A program made the translations under genes and the position numbers. A model generated the notes under the pieces. The model did not search any database, had not been told where the DNA came from, and saw only the letters and a list, made by a program, of their open reading frames with translations. Source: Alphaproteobacteria bacterium (GTDB lineage: Bacteria; Pseudomonadota; Alphaproteobacteria; UBA6615). From it: a stretch of 64,000 bases of DNA. Shown in pieces: positions 18,192 through 27,586 of this stretch; the first letter of the stretch is position 1; every line of letters starts with the position of its first letter. The stretch is from NCBI GenBank assembly GCA_039980135.1, contig JBDXCV010000009.1, forward strand, positions 443,854 through 507,853, read 5' to 3'.

Positions 18192-18494
18192 TCAGTGCCC
18201 GGCCTTTTCCTTCATCTTCGCGAGTTGCTCGGGTGTCGCCTCGGTCTGATGCTTGTCCTTCCACTCGGCATAGGGCATGCCGTAGACGAGTTCGCGCGCG
18301 GCGTCATAGTCGAGGTCGACCCCCTTCTCGTCGGCGGCTGCCTTGTACCATTTGGACAGGCAGTTTCGGCAGAAGTCGGCGAGGTTCATCAGGTCGATAT
18401 TCTGGACTTCCGGGTGGTCGCGCAGATGCTGAACCAATGTGCGGAAAGCCGCAGCTTCCAGCTCGGTCTGGGTCTGGGTGTCGAGGTCGGCCAT
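18192..18494 (-). CDS. DUF1244 domain-containing protein
   Basis: This 100-residue protein matches DUF1244 with the hallmark block NIDLMNLADFCRNCLSKWY. The two cysteines in FCRNC and an aromatic/basic face suggest a metal or nucleic-acid binding function, but the family has no established role. I chose the ATG at 18494 because GGGAGA lies 7 bases before it; the frame extends upstream without conservation. It is 21 bases upstream of the GNAT gene on the same strand, so the two may be co-transcribed. Confidence 0.85.
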   Translation of the reverse strand: MADLDTQTQTELEAAAFRTLVQHLRDHPEVQNIDLMNLADFCRNCLSKWYKAAADEKGVDLDYDAARELVYGMPYAEWKDKHQTEATPEQLAKMKEKAGH

Positions 18495-18565
18495 GTTCGT
18501 CTCCCGTTCGGGCTGTCGTTGGTTGCCGATCAATATAGGCGCGCGTTCGCCCCGTGCAACGCCGA

Positions 18566-19003
18566 TCAATCGTCGTCGGACGCGCGACGGCCTTCCCGGC
18601 GGCGGCGGTGACGATCGCCGAACTTGTGGCCGCGACCTCCGCGATGGCCGCCGCGTCCGCCCCTGCGGCGTTCCGGCAAGGGTTGGTCGGGATCGAGGAA
18701 TTGCGTCAATGCGGCCACGGCGGCGCCCGCCGCTTCATCCCCGTCGCTTTCGACCGTCAACGCTTCCGAGGCATGCGCGATGAGTCCGGCCAGGGCGGCG
18801 TCGGAGATTTTCGATGGATTATCCGCACGCAAACCGCGGACGGCCGCCACAACGGCCCAGGCGAGTGACCGCGGGTCATTCCATGGCTCGCTGCGCAGCC
18901 GGCGGCGGCGGCGGCGCTGGCGCTCGGCCGCAGTCATCGGCGCGTCGTGAATCGGCGGACGTCCCATGGGTTCCGTCACTTGCTTGTTGATCTCTTGGGT
19001 CAT
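18566..19003 (-). CDS. arginine-rich hypothetical protein
   Basis: This 145-residue protein is not assignable to a characterised family. The N-terminus has GRPPIHDAPMTAAERQRRRRRR, a phrase resembling basic N-termini of phage- and plasmid-type DNA-binding proteins. The middle is an acidic/alanine-rich helical segment, and the last 40 residues are Arg/Gly-rich (RRRGGRGGHRGGRGHKFGD), like an RGG nucleic-acid-binding tail. An RNA- or DNA-binding role is an inference from composition only. The ATG at 19003 has AAGGAG at ideal spacing. The promoter region just upstream is a 42-bp near-perfect palindrome, implying tight control. Confidence 0.7.
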   Translation of the reverse strand: MTQEINKQVTEPMGRPPIHDAPMTAAERQRRRRRRLRSEPWNDPRSLAWAVVAAVRGLRADNPSKISDAALAGLIAHASEALTVESDGDEAAGAAVAALTQFLDPDQPLPERRRGGRGGHRGGRGHKFGDRHRRRREGRRASDDD

Positions 19004-19015
19004 GATATGACTCCT

Positions 19016-19057
19016 TTTCGTTACTGTCACGTTATATATAATGTGACAGTAACGAAA
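19016..19057 (-). promoter_or_regulatory. 42-bp palindromic promoter/operator
   Basis: Two perfect 15-base arms (19016-19030 and 19043-19057, TTTCGTTACTGTCAC and its reverse complement) flank a 12-base AT core at 19031-19042. Ten of those core bases, TTATATATAA (19032-19041), are palindromic in their own right. Only one base pair of the whole 42 breaks the dyad. The core looks like a -10 region for the gene starting at 19003. A dimeric or tetrameric repressor covering the promoter is the obvious reading. No regulator gene lies adjacent, so the regulator is remote or is the downstream protein itself. Confidence 0.7.
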
Positions 19058-19075
19058 CAGCAAGCCCGAAACGAC

Positions 19076-20221
19076 CTAAGAGATACGGGTCTCGTCGATC
19101 AGCCAGTCAACCACCCGGCGCAGCGCCTCGGTGTGGTCGGCGCCCGCCGCGACGGCGGCCCGGTACACGTCGAGCTGGCGATGGGCGCTGGTGCCGCGAT
19201 TCTGAATTGCGCGGGCATGCTCGATCTCGGCCCGGCAGCCGAGCATGTCCGCGTCGGGGCCGACGAGATCCAGCATCTCGTCGAGCAGCGTGGCGAAGGG
19301 AACGATCTCGCCCTTGCCGAAATCGACCATCCCCTCGGACAGGCCGTAGCGCTGGGCCCGCCAGCGATTCTCGTTGATGAGCATGTTGGAATAGATGCGC
19401 CAGCGCTGGTTCGAACGGCGAAGCCGGGTGATCATCGAGACGAAGCAGGTAAACAGCGCCGCGATGGTCAGGCTGTCCTCCATGGTCGTGCAGACATCGG
19501 TGATCCGCATCTCGACCGTGGGGAACCGGGCGCTCGGCCGCGCATCCCACCAGATCTTGGACGCATCCTCGATCAGCCCCGCGTCGGTCAGCGCCTCCAC
19601 ATGGCGGACATATTCGCCCCAGCTCTCGAAACGCTCGGGCAGGCCCGTTCGCGGCAACTCGTCGAACACGCTCAATCGGTAGCTCAGCAGACCTGTGTCC
19701 TGGGCCTGCCAGAAGGGCGACGATGTCGACAGGGCGAGCAGATGCGGCAGGAAATAACTGACCTGGTTCATGACGTCGATACGGCGCTCATCGTCATCGA
19801 CCCCGACATGGACATGCATGCCGCAGATCAGCAGGCGCCGGGCCACGGTCTGCAGGTCGGCCGCCAGCTCGTTATAGCGTTCCTTGTCGGTGTGCTGGGT
19901 GTCGTGCCAGTCGGCAATCGGGTGCGTCGAGGCGGCGATGACCCGGTAGCCATGCGCCTCCGCCGTCGTGATGACCGCCTGCCGGAGCGCCGAGAGGCGC
20001 GTGCGGGCTTCGCCCATATTCGAACAGACGGACGTCCCCACCTCGATCTGCGCCTTCAGGAATTCCGGCGAGACCGTGCCCGTCTCCGCCGGAATCAGCG
20101 CCGCGCAATCGCGCAACAGATCATCCGGCGGATCGACCGCGAGTTCGCGCGTCTCCGGATCGACGAGAAGATACTCCTCCTCAATACCGAGCGTGTAGAC
20201 GTCGTCCGCGTCAGCCGTCAT
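19076..20221 (-). CDS. carboxylate-amine ligase, YbdK/GCS2 family
   Basis: This 381-residue protein belongs to the glutamate-cysteine ligase 2 family. The motifs LGIEEEYLLVD near the start, CGMHVHVGV in the middle and EMRITDVCTTMED are those of the ATP-dependent carboxylate-amine ligase fold. E. coli YbdK has weak gamma-glutamylcysteine ligase activity, so the physiological reaction here is uncertain. I chose the ATG at 20221, where the family motif begins 12 residues in. The start overlaps the end of the N-formylglutamate amidohydrolase gene by 11 bases, so the two are translationally coupled and probably share a pathway involving glutamate-type substrates. Confidence 0.88.
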   Translation of the reverse strand: MTADADDVYTLGIEEEYLLVDPETRELAVDPPDDLLRDCAALIPAETGTVSPEFLKAQIEVGTSVCSNMGEARTRLSALRQAVITTAEAHGYRVIAASTHPIADWHDTQHTDKERYNELAADLQTVARRLLICGMHVHVGVDDDERRIDVMNQVSYFLPHLLALSTSSPFWQAQDTGLLSYRLSVFDELPRTGLPERFESWGEYVRHVEALTDAGLIEDASKIWWDARPSARFPTVEMRITDVCTTMEDSLTIAALFTCFVSMITRLRRSNQRWRIYSNMLINENRWRAQRYGLSEGMVDFGKGEIVPFATLLDEMLDLVGPDADMLGCRAEIEHARAIQNRGTSAHRQLDVYRAAVAAGADHTEALRRVVDWLIDETRIS

Positions 20222-21047
20222 GGGCCGGAACCCCCGCCGGGCGATAGATATCGTCACGCGCAAGCACGTCGTGCAGCGCGGCAAGCAGGCGGTCGGACCA
20301 TTGCGTCACGCCGCGCGGGGTGTCGATCAGTTCCTGGCGGATTTCGACCAAAGCGTTGGCCAGCCCGAGACCGTCGCCATGGCGTTCGAGGGTGTAGCCA
20401 TAGCCGAACCGCGCCGAATAGGGCTCATTGTCGCCCACGTTCAGGTCGCTTTCCCGGCGCAGCCGCGCGATCAGGGGTTCGGGGATGCGGGCGTCCCGGT
20501 TCCACAGGATGCCGATCTGCCAGGGCCGCTCGATGTCGTCCATGATCGGCGTGAAGCTGTGAATCGACAGGATGACCGGGTTCGTGTCCGGTCCGTTGGC
20601 CGCACGAAGCCGCGCGATCTCCCGCTCGATGGCGGCATGGAACGGCGTGTGAATCTCCGCAATGCGGGCATCGCGCTCCGCGGCCGTCAGGTTTGCATTC
20701 GCCGGCACGGGTGTGCCGTCGCTTTCCGCCAGCAGCAGGCCCGGATGGTCGAGCTCCCGGTTGCAGTCGATGACCAGGCGCGAATAGCCGCCCAGGACCG
20801 CTGGCGCATCGAGTGCCGCGGCGAGGTGTCGGGTGACGTTCGCCGCCCCGATATCCCAGCCGATATGGCGCAGCAATTCGATCTCGTCGAGACCGAGCCC
20901 GTCGAGCGCACGGGGCACCGCGTGGCTGGCATGGTCGCAGACCAGCAGAACCCGGCCTTCCGCGTCGGGATTCACGATCTCGAAGGGCAGCGCCTCATCA
21001 GGCGCGAGCAGGCCATGCGCGACCTGGTCGGGGACAACATCTTTCAT
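20211..21047 (-). CDS. N-formylglutamate amidohydrolase family protein
   Basis: This 278-residue zinc hydrolase family member shows LLVCDHASHAVPRAL near the N-terminus, followed by HIGWDIGA, YSRLVIDCNRE and LSIHSFTPIM, all family signatures. N-formylglutamate amidohydrolase (HutG) finishes one route of histidine degradation by releasing formate from N-formylglutamate. This paralogue class is often found outside hut operons, as here, next to a YbdK-type ligase. I chose the ATG at 21047; a start at 21107 would run through the terminator of the upstream dps gene. Confidence 0.88.
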   Translation of the reverse strand: MKDVVPDQVAHGLLAPDEALPFEIVNPDAEGRVLLVCDHASHAVPRALDGLGLDEIELLRHIGWDIGAANVTRHLAAALDAPAVLGGYSRLVIDCNRELDHPGLLLAESDGTPVPANANLTAAERDARIAEIHTPFHAAIEREIARLRAANGPDTNPVILSIHSFTPIMDDIERPWQIGILWNRDARIPEPLIARLRRESDLNVGDNEPYSARFGYGYTLERHGDGLGLANALVEIRQELIDTPRGVTQWSDRLLAALHDVLARDDIYRPAGVPAHDG

Positions 21048-21105
21048 GCCCCGACTATAGCCGCTCCCGGCCCCCCGACGCAGCAGGCTGTGACCGGGAC
21101 GCGAC

Positions 21106-21135
21106 AAAAAAGCCGAGCGCCCGGAAGCGCCCGGC
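21106..21135 (-). terminator. Rho-independent terminator of dps
   Basis: On the minus strand a 9-bp stem (21127-21135 pairing with 21112-21120, one G-T wobble) with loop TTCCGG is followed by six Ts (21106-21111). It begins 24 bases after the dps stop codon. This is a textbook intrinsic terminator and separates dps from the amidohydrolase gene. Confidence 0.88.
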
Positions 21136-21158
21136 CCTTCGTTGCCGTGCCCGAACCT

Positions 21159-21647
21159 CTAGGCGAGGAAGCTGCGCAGCATCCAGGCGTTCTTTTCATG
21201 CAGGTTCATGCGCTGGGTCAGCAGGTCGGCGGTCGGCTGGTCGTTGCCGTCGTCGGCCGAAGTGAAGACCTCGCGGGCCGTCCGGGCGACCGTTTCCTGG
21301 CCCTCGGCGAGCTGCTTGATCATCTCCGACGCGTCGGGCACACCGTCCGCCTCGGGAATGGAAGAGAGCTTGGAGAACGCCGCATAGCTTCCGGGCGCCG
21401 GGAAACCGAGGGCGCGGATGCGCTCGGCGATCTCGTCCACGGCCAGGGCGAGCTCGTTGTACTGCACCTCGAACATCGTGTGCAGCGTGTTGAACATCGG
21501 ACCGGTCACGTTCCAGTGGAAATTGTGGGTCTTGAGATACAGCGTATAGGTGTCCGCCAACAGCCGCGAGAGCCCATCGGCGATCGCGCGCCGCTGATCT
21601 TCGGGAATACCAATATTGACACCAATCTGGCCGGGATTTTCGGACAT
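21159..21647 (-). CDS. dps: Dps family ferritin-like DNA-protection protein
   Basis: This 162-residue protein has the Dps ferroxidase ligands H44, H56, D71 and E75 with exactly the spacing of E. coli Dps (12, 15 and 4). They lie in [16 protein letters not shown] and DEIAERI. Dps dodecamers oxidise ferrous iron with hydrogen peroxide, store it as a mineral and protect DNA. The ATG at 21647 has AAGGAGT at 7 bases; an upstream start at 21677 would lie next to the operator. An Irr-type iron-control palindrome at 21678-21698 indicates regulation by iron or haem status. Confidence 0.93.
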   Translation of the reverse strand: MSENPGQIGVNIGIPEDQRRAIADGLSRLLADTYTLYLKTHNFHWNVTGPMFNTLHTMFEVQYNELALAVDEIAERIRALGFPAPGSYAAFSKLSSIPEADGVPDASEMIKQLAEGQETVARTAREVFTSADDGNDQPTADLLTQRMNLHEKNAWMLRSFLA

Positions 21648-21677
21648 GTCCGACTCCTTTTTTTGTTCGTGCTTCAT

Positions 21678-21698
21678 TATTTAGAACTATTCTAAATA
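21678..21698 (-). promoter_or_regulatory. Irr box / iron control element upstream of dps
   Basis: The site TTTAGAA-CTA-TTCTAAA (21680-21696) extends to 9-base arms around CTA. It matches the known alphaproteobacterial iron control element TTTAGAA-N3-TTCTAAA bound by the Fur-family regulator Irr. It lies 31-51 bases upstream of the dps ATG. Irr acts under iron limitation and typically represses iron-storage genes, which fits dps as the target. Confidence 0.8.
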
Positions 21699-21806
21699 TA
21701 GGTCGAACGATGCCGGGTTCAATGGGTGCGGGCAATTATTTATGCCCGGCATGGGCCGGTGCGGCGGACAGCTCCGGGATATGCCGGAAAATTTACCGCG
21801 CCCGCG

Positions 21807-23831
21807 TCAGGCGGCTTTCTGGCGCGCCTGAAGCACCGTTTCCGCCTCGCGCCCGGTGAGTTCCTGCAGATGGTCGAAGGCAAACCGGAATGTGCCCGCC
21901 CCCTGGGACAGGGAGCGCAACTCGATGATCAGGTCCGACATTTCCGATTGGGGCATCAGCGCCTGCACCGTGTCCCAGCCGTTCCAGCCCGCCTTGGCGT
22001 CGAAACCGAGCAGCTGTCCCCGCCGCCCGGTCACCACCTGGTTCACCTTGCTGGTGTGCTCGCTGGGCACATCGATATCAACCTTGCAGACGGGCTCGAG
22101 CAGGACCGGCCCGCATTTCGCCAGCCCCTCGCGCATCGCGATCTGGGCGGCAGTCTGAAACGCCATGTCCGATGAATCCACCGCGTGATGCTGCCCGTCG
22201 AGCAGGCAGACCGAGACGTCCACGATCGGAAAGCCGAGGGGCCCGCGATCGAGGAAATTGCGCACGCCGGTTTCGACCGACGGGATGTACTGCTTCGGCA
22301 CCGCGCCGCCCACGACCCGGTTGGAAAATTCGAACCCCGCACCGCGTGGCAGCGGCTTGATCTCGATCTGCACATCGCCGAACTGACCATGCCCGCCAGA
22401 CTGCTTCTTGTGGCGCGCATGCTGTTCGGTCGTCTTGCGGATGGTTTCCTTGTAGGGCACCGCGGGCGGCGAGGTGGTCACATCGACCTTGTACATCTCG
22501 GCCAGGCGTTCGGCCGCAACCGCGAGATGGATTTCCCCCTGCCCCCACAAGACAAGCTCGCGCGTGTCGGCATTATGCTGGACGATGTAGGACGGGTCCT
22601 CCTCGACCAATTTCGCCAGGGCGGCGGACATCTTGACCTCGTCGTCGCGTTTCTCCGGCGCGAGCGCCACCGCATAGACGGGCGGCAGGAGCGCCGGCCA
22701 GGCATCGCCGCCGCTGTCGCGGCCCGACGCGGAGAGCAGATCGCCGGTCGCAGCATCCTCCAGCCGGCCGATGGCCACGATCGCACCGGCCCCCGCCTCG
22801 GAAATCTTCGTCTGATCCTGCCCCATCATCTCGAACAGCCCGCCGACACGCGCACCGCCGAGGTTCATCCCGTCGCCGACGTCGCCGGACCAGACCCGCG
22901 CATGGCTGAGCTTGCCCGTACGCGCCTGGGCCGTCTTGAAGACCTGCACCAGCGGCTCCCCAACCGGGTCGAAGCCCCGCCGCGCCGCGGTGACCGCGAC
23001 GGCCGGCGCGTCGTGGCGCAACGATTTCCAGAGCCGGAACACGCCGCTCTGCCGTTCGGCGGCGCCGATCATCACCGGCACGATCCTGTCGGCGGCCAGA
23101 TTCTCGGTCAGGTCGCGATACACCTCCTTGTCGTCGGGCACGATGTCGTCGAGCAGTTTTTCGAGCAGATCGTCATCGAAATCGGCCAGGGATTCGAGCA
23201 TCGCCTGATGCGCCTGCATGCGCGCATCGTCCACTTCCGGCGGGGCCTCGATGGTCTCGGACATATCGCCCTGCCGGTAGGCATAGGCACGCTGGCTGAT
23301 CAGATCGACATAGCCGACCGTCGCCTCTCCCTCATGGATCGGCAGGTGGCGCAGCACCAGCGGCTGATCGGAGACCGCCTGCAGGGCCGCGACCGTCTCC
23401 TCGAGGCTCGAACTCGGATTGTCGAGTTTGTTGATGAACAGGACGTGGGGAATCTGGTTGTCGTTAATGAATTTAAGTGTCGGCGAGAGAGCGCTCGCCT
23501 TCGCCGCGTCGGCCTCGACGACGATCACCGCAATGTCGGCGACCATCAGCGCATTGCGCGCGTCCTGGCTGAACTCGATCGAACCGGGGCAATCGACAAT
23601 CGCCCAGGGCTCGTCCATGAACAGGCAGTGGGCAACGTTGAGTTCCGTTGAAAAACCGCGCTTCCGGGAGATCGGGGACGCATCGCCAACGGTGTTGCCG
23701 TCTTTCACGCTGCCCTTGCGCGTCACCGCGCCGGCGGCGAACAACATCGCTTCCATGAGCGACGTCTTGCCGCTCAGATAAGGTCCCACCAGAGCCACGC
23801 ACCGTGGCCCGGCACCGAATGTCTCAGCCAT
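21807..23831 (-). CDS. elongation factor G-like protein (divergent translational GTPase)
   Basis: This 674-residue protein has the EF-G domain order: GTP-binding domain, domain II, and the C-terminal domains with KKQSGGHGQFGDVQIEI. The G1 loop reads GPYLSGKTSL where canonical EF-G has GHIDAGKTT. The G3 motif reads DCPGSIEF where EF-G has DTPGHVDF, so the catalytic histidine is serine. The NKxD motif is NKLD. It is therefore a specialised paralogue, probably with altered GTP hydrolysis, not the essential EF-G. Its cellular role is not established. The ATG at 23831 with GGAGGAG is preferred over a TTG at 23846. Confidence 0.88.
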   Translation of the reverse strand: MAETFGAGPRCVALVGPYLSGKTSLMEAMLFAAGAVTRKGSVKDGNTVGDASPISRKRGFSTELNVAHCLFMDEPWAIVDCPGSIEFSQDARNALMVADIAVIVVEADAAKASALSPTLKFINDNQIPHVLFINKLDNPSSSLEETVAALQAVSDQPLVLRHLPIHEGEATVGYVDLISQRAYAYRQGDMSETIEAPPEVDDARMQAHQAMLESLADFDDDLLEKLLDDIVPDDKEVYRDLTENLAADRIVPVMIGAAERQSGVFRLWKSLRHDAPAVAVTAARRGFDPVGEPLVQVFKTAQARTGKLSHARVWSGDVGDGMNLGGARVGGLFEMMGQDQTKISEAGAGAIVAIGRLEDAATGDLLSASGRDSGGDAWPALLPPVYAVALAPEKRDDEVKMSAALAKLVEEDPSYIVQHNADTRELVLWGQGEIHLAVAAERLAEMYKVDVTTSPPAVPYKETIRKTTEQHARHKKQSGGHGQFGDVQIEIKPLPRGAGFEFSNRVVGGAVPKQYIPSVETGVRNFLDRGPLGFPIVDVSVCLLDGQHHAVDSSDMAFQTAAQIAMREGLAKCGPVLLEPVCKVDIDVPSEHTSKVNQVVTGRRGQLLGFDAKAGWNGWDTVQALMPQSEMSDLIIELRSLSQGAGTFRFAFDHLQELTGREAETVLQARQKAA

Positions 23832-23980
23832 TCTCTCCTCCCGCAACCACGGTCAGGAGTCGGTCTGATGCCGCTTTCCCGACCAGACGGCCATATGGTT
23901 CCACCGGAGCGGGGGCGGAGTCGAGTCGAAAGCGGCGGCGCCGAACGCGCGGCGCGCGGAAACCTGCCGGGCAGAATGTC

Positions 23981-25237
<1,257 letters not shown>

Positions 25238-25381
25238 CTAATCCCCGCCCCGACTCTGTGCAAGCGACTCTGCGCCGGCATCTCCGGACGGAATCCCGTG
25301 CCCAAAACGCAGATCGGCGCGGGACATGCCCGCGCCGACCCGGCCACCAGACCGCCGACTAGGTAGATGGGGTTCTGGGGA

Positions 25382-25513
25382 CTATTCGGCGGCCCGGTGT
25401 CGTTCGTTCTGGCGCTGCTTGCCACTTTCCAGGCCCAGCCAACCCGCCACGGTACAAAAGGCGACCATGGCGGCGACAAGAATTCCCAGAATAATTATAT
25501 TATCTAACGGCAC
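25382..25513 (-). CDS. small single-pass membrane protein, 43 residues
   Basis: A GTG at 25513, preceded by AAGAAGGA at 8 bases, opens a 43-residue frame ending at 25382. Residues 4-24 (DNIIILGILVAAMVAFCTVAG) form one hydrophobic helix, followed by a short polar tail ESGKQRQNERHRAAE. Small proteins of this build are widespread in alphaproteobacteria next to respiratory or housekeeping genes, but I cannot name a function. It sits between the aminotransferase gene and the AT-rich islet. Confidence 0.5.
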   Translation of the reverse strand: MPLDNIIILGILVAAMVAFCTVAGWLGLESGKQRQNERHRAAE

Positions 25514-25691
25514 AGCGAATATCCTTCTTGAATTCGCCCCAACTTGCCGTCCGCAACCCCCGGTCACATTGATCTGGGTCAACTTCCGACGCATAGCATC
25601 CTGAAACCAGTAAACCAGCAGATGACGTGAACACAGGCATTGGTTCACTATCATTCCGAGCACCCGAAAGCGCGAGCAGAAAGGAAGAATC

Positions 25692-26894
25692 GTGGCGAAA
25701 CAGCCGAAAAAAGGAAAATCACTGGACCGGTGGGAAATTGCCATGGTCAAAGCGATGCTTGAACGTGGCGGTTATCCTGACCAAGAGGTTTTGGCCTATT
25801 TCACTAGACCAACGCGCTCGGTGAATCATCGTGTCATTTCTGAAATTCGGACGGGCCGGAAGCACAAAACGGTCAAAAGTGCATCCCAACAAGAGCTCGA
25901 TACGTTCATGCTAGCCTGGCCGAACTTAGATCCTGAGACTGGGCTGCACGTCCTCGGAGACGAACTTCTTATCAAAGCTCGCGAGGCAATGATTTCCGCG
26001 GTCCACATCTTCAACGGCGCAGGCATCTCGTTCCGCACAGAACTATTCATCGTCACTTCGATAGTCGCTTGGACCTATTTGCTCCACGCACACTACAAGC
26101 AAGTAGGCATCGACTATCGATACAAGAGGGTGATAGCGGGTCGAAAGACCGTTGTTAGAACCTCCAATGGCGCTGAAAAGTATTGGGAACTCGGACAGTG
26201 CCTGCGGCATGAAGAATGTCCTTTGGAGCCTGGTGTCGTAAAAAATTTGGAGTTCCTTTTGGATCTTCGGCATGAGATCGAACATCGTTCAACAAAACGC
26301 ATAGACGAAGCTGTAAGCGCCAAACTTCAAGCATGCTGCATCAATTTCAACGATGCCATTCGCTCGCTATTTGGGCTGCAGTACGCACTTGAACACAGAC
26401 TCTCAATCGCTCTTCAGTTCGCGAGTTTTAATGTCGACCAGAGGGAATTACTCAAACAAGCTCAAAATCTTCCCGCTAACATCGAAACAATGATGAATGA
26501 GTTCCACGAAAACTTAACGCCCGACGAACAAGCGGACCCACGGTTCGCGTACCGAATTGCTTTCGTCCAGAAAACAGCAAATCGTCAAGCGTCTGCAGAC
26601 GAAGCAATTGAGTTCGTTCGGTCTGACACTGCGGAAGCAGAAGAAATCAACAGGGTGCTTTTGAAGGAAGTCGAAAGATCAAAGTATCTCCCTACAGAGA
26701 TCGTTCGCACCATGCATGCCGAGGGGTTTAGAAAATTCTCGATTACCAAGCATACTGATCTATGGAAAGCGCTCGGTGCGAAAGACAAAAACAAGCCCTA
26801 CGGCACAAGGATCGCGAAGCAGTGGTATTGGTATGAAGCTTGGATCAATCGAGTACGCGAACACTGTGCAGAGAATTTCGAAAAGTACGAATGA
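25692..26894 (+). CDS. DUF3644 domain-containing protein
   Basis: This 400-residue protein starts at GTG 25692 behind AAGGAAGAA. The N-terminal 90 residues look like a small DNA-binding or adaptor region (YFTRPTRSVNHRVISEIRTG). Residues about 95-230 match DUF3644: KAREAMISAVHIFNGAG, then LEFLLDLRHEIEHR with a HEPN-like R193-x4-H198. A C-terminal helical region with a Trp-rich end (KQWYWYEAWINRVREH) follows. HEPN motifs belong to RNases of toxin and abortive-infection systems; catalysis here is inference. Codon use and base composition differ sharply from neighbours. A second HEPN-like gene follows after one base. Confidence 0.75.
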   Translation: MAKQPKKGKSLDRWEIAMVKAMLERGGYPDQEVLAYFTRPTRSVNHRVISEIRTGRKHKTVKSASQQELDTFMLAWPNLDPETGLHVLGDELLIKAREAMISAVHIFNGAGISFRTELFIVTSIVAWTYLLHAHYKQVGIDYRYKRVIAGRKTVVRTSNGAEKYWELGQCLRHEECPLEPGVVKNLEFLLDLRHEIEHRSTKRIDEAVSAKLQACCINFNDAIRSLFGLQYALEHRLSIALQFASFNVDQRELLKQAQNLPANIETMMNEFHENLTPDEQADPRFAYRIAFVQKTANRQASADEAIEFVRSDTAEAEEINRVLLKEVERSKYLPTEIVRTMHAEGFRKFSITKHTDLWKALGAKDKNKPYGTRIAKQWYWYEAWINRVREHCAENFEKYE

Positions 26895-26895
26895 C

Positions 26896-27573
26896 ATGCA
26901 CACGAGTCTAGAAAATATTCCAGACAGAATTCTGCAGGTAGCTGAAGGAGCACTTACCCAAGCAAATCAGCACGCAGTATACTTCGACCCCGGCTTAGAA
27001 CATTGGGACCACATGGCAGTCATAAATGCGGCGTTTGCTGGAGAGCTATTCCTGAAAGCCATAATTGCTAAAGAGCATCCACTGCTGATTTTTCGTGATT
27101 TGTTCCATCTCGATGATCCAGACAGCCATGATCTCGACATCGAAAAAATCATTGAAAAAGGACGGACCTATAATTTCGAACATCTCCCCAAATTACTTTG
27201 GGTAACTACCGGTGAACGGCTGCCAGATATCGAAAGTTTTGAGAAGCTGAGGCAAGTGCGGAATTCCATTCAGCATTTCTGCGCACCTAGCGGTATATCC
27301 TTTCAACGACTAGCCCTCGAATTTATCTACAACAACATTGATCCGCTTATAAAAAGGCATTTCGATATCAACGCTGTTGAGCATCACGAGGATTTGTCAG
27401 TTGGCTATGACTATGTCGTCTCATGTTTAGTTAGACATGAACTTCTTTTTTCGGTGCCGGATAACTTTGACGTTCCGGAAATCGACCTTGAAGCAGAGTT
27501 GTCTCAAACTTCCGAATCCTATCAGACGGAAATAAGACATCGCATACAGCAAAAACTGGCGGCTGCTTCGTAG
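26896..27573 (+). CDS. HEPN-like hypothetical protein, partner of DUF3644
   Basis: This 225-residue protein begins one base after the stop of the DUF3644 gene, so the two are translationally coupled. It has [20 protein letters not shown] and, 80 residues later, [12 protein letters not shown] with R122-x4-H127. That arrangement (a helix pair followed by an R-x4-H helix) is typical of HEPN domains. No characterised family is recognisable. It shares the low GC content of its partner: only 23 of 60 bases at 27121-27180 are G or C. A nuclease or toxin-like role is inferred from the motif and context only. Confidence 0.65.
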   Translation: MHTSLENIPDRILQVAEGALTQANQHAVYFDPGLEHWDHMAVINAAFAGELFLKAIIAKEHPLLIFRDLFHLDDPDSHDLDIEKIIEKGRTYNFEHLPKLLWVTTGERLPDIESFEKLRQVRNSIQHFCAPSGISFQRLALEFIYNNIDPLIKRHFDINAVEHHEDLSVGYDYVVSCLVRHELLFSVPDNFDVPEIDLEAELSQTSESYQTEIRHRIQQKLAAAS

Positions 27574-27586
27574 CTCACTGGCCATG

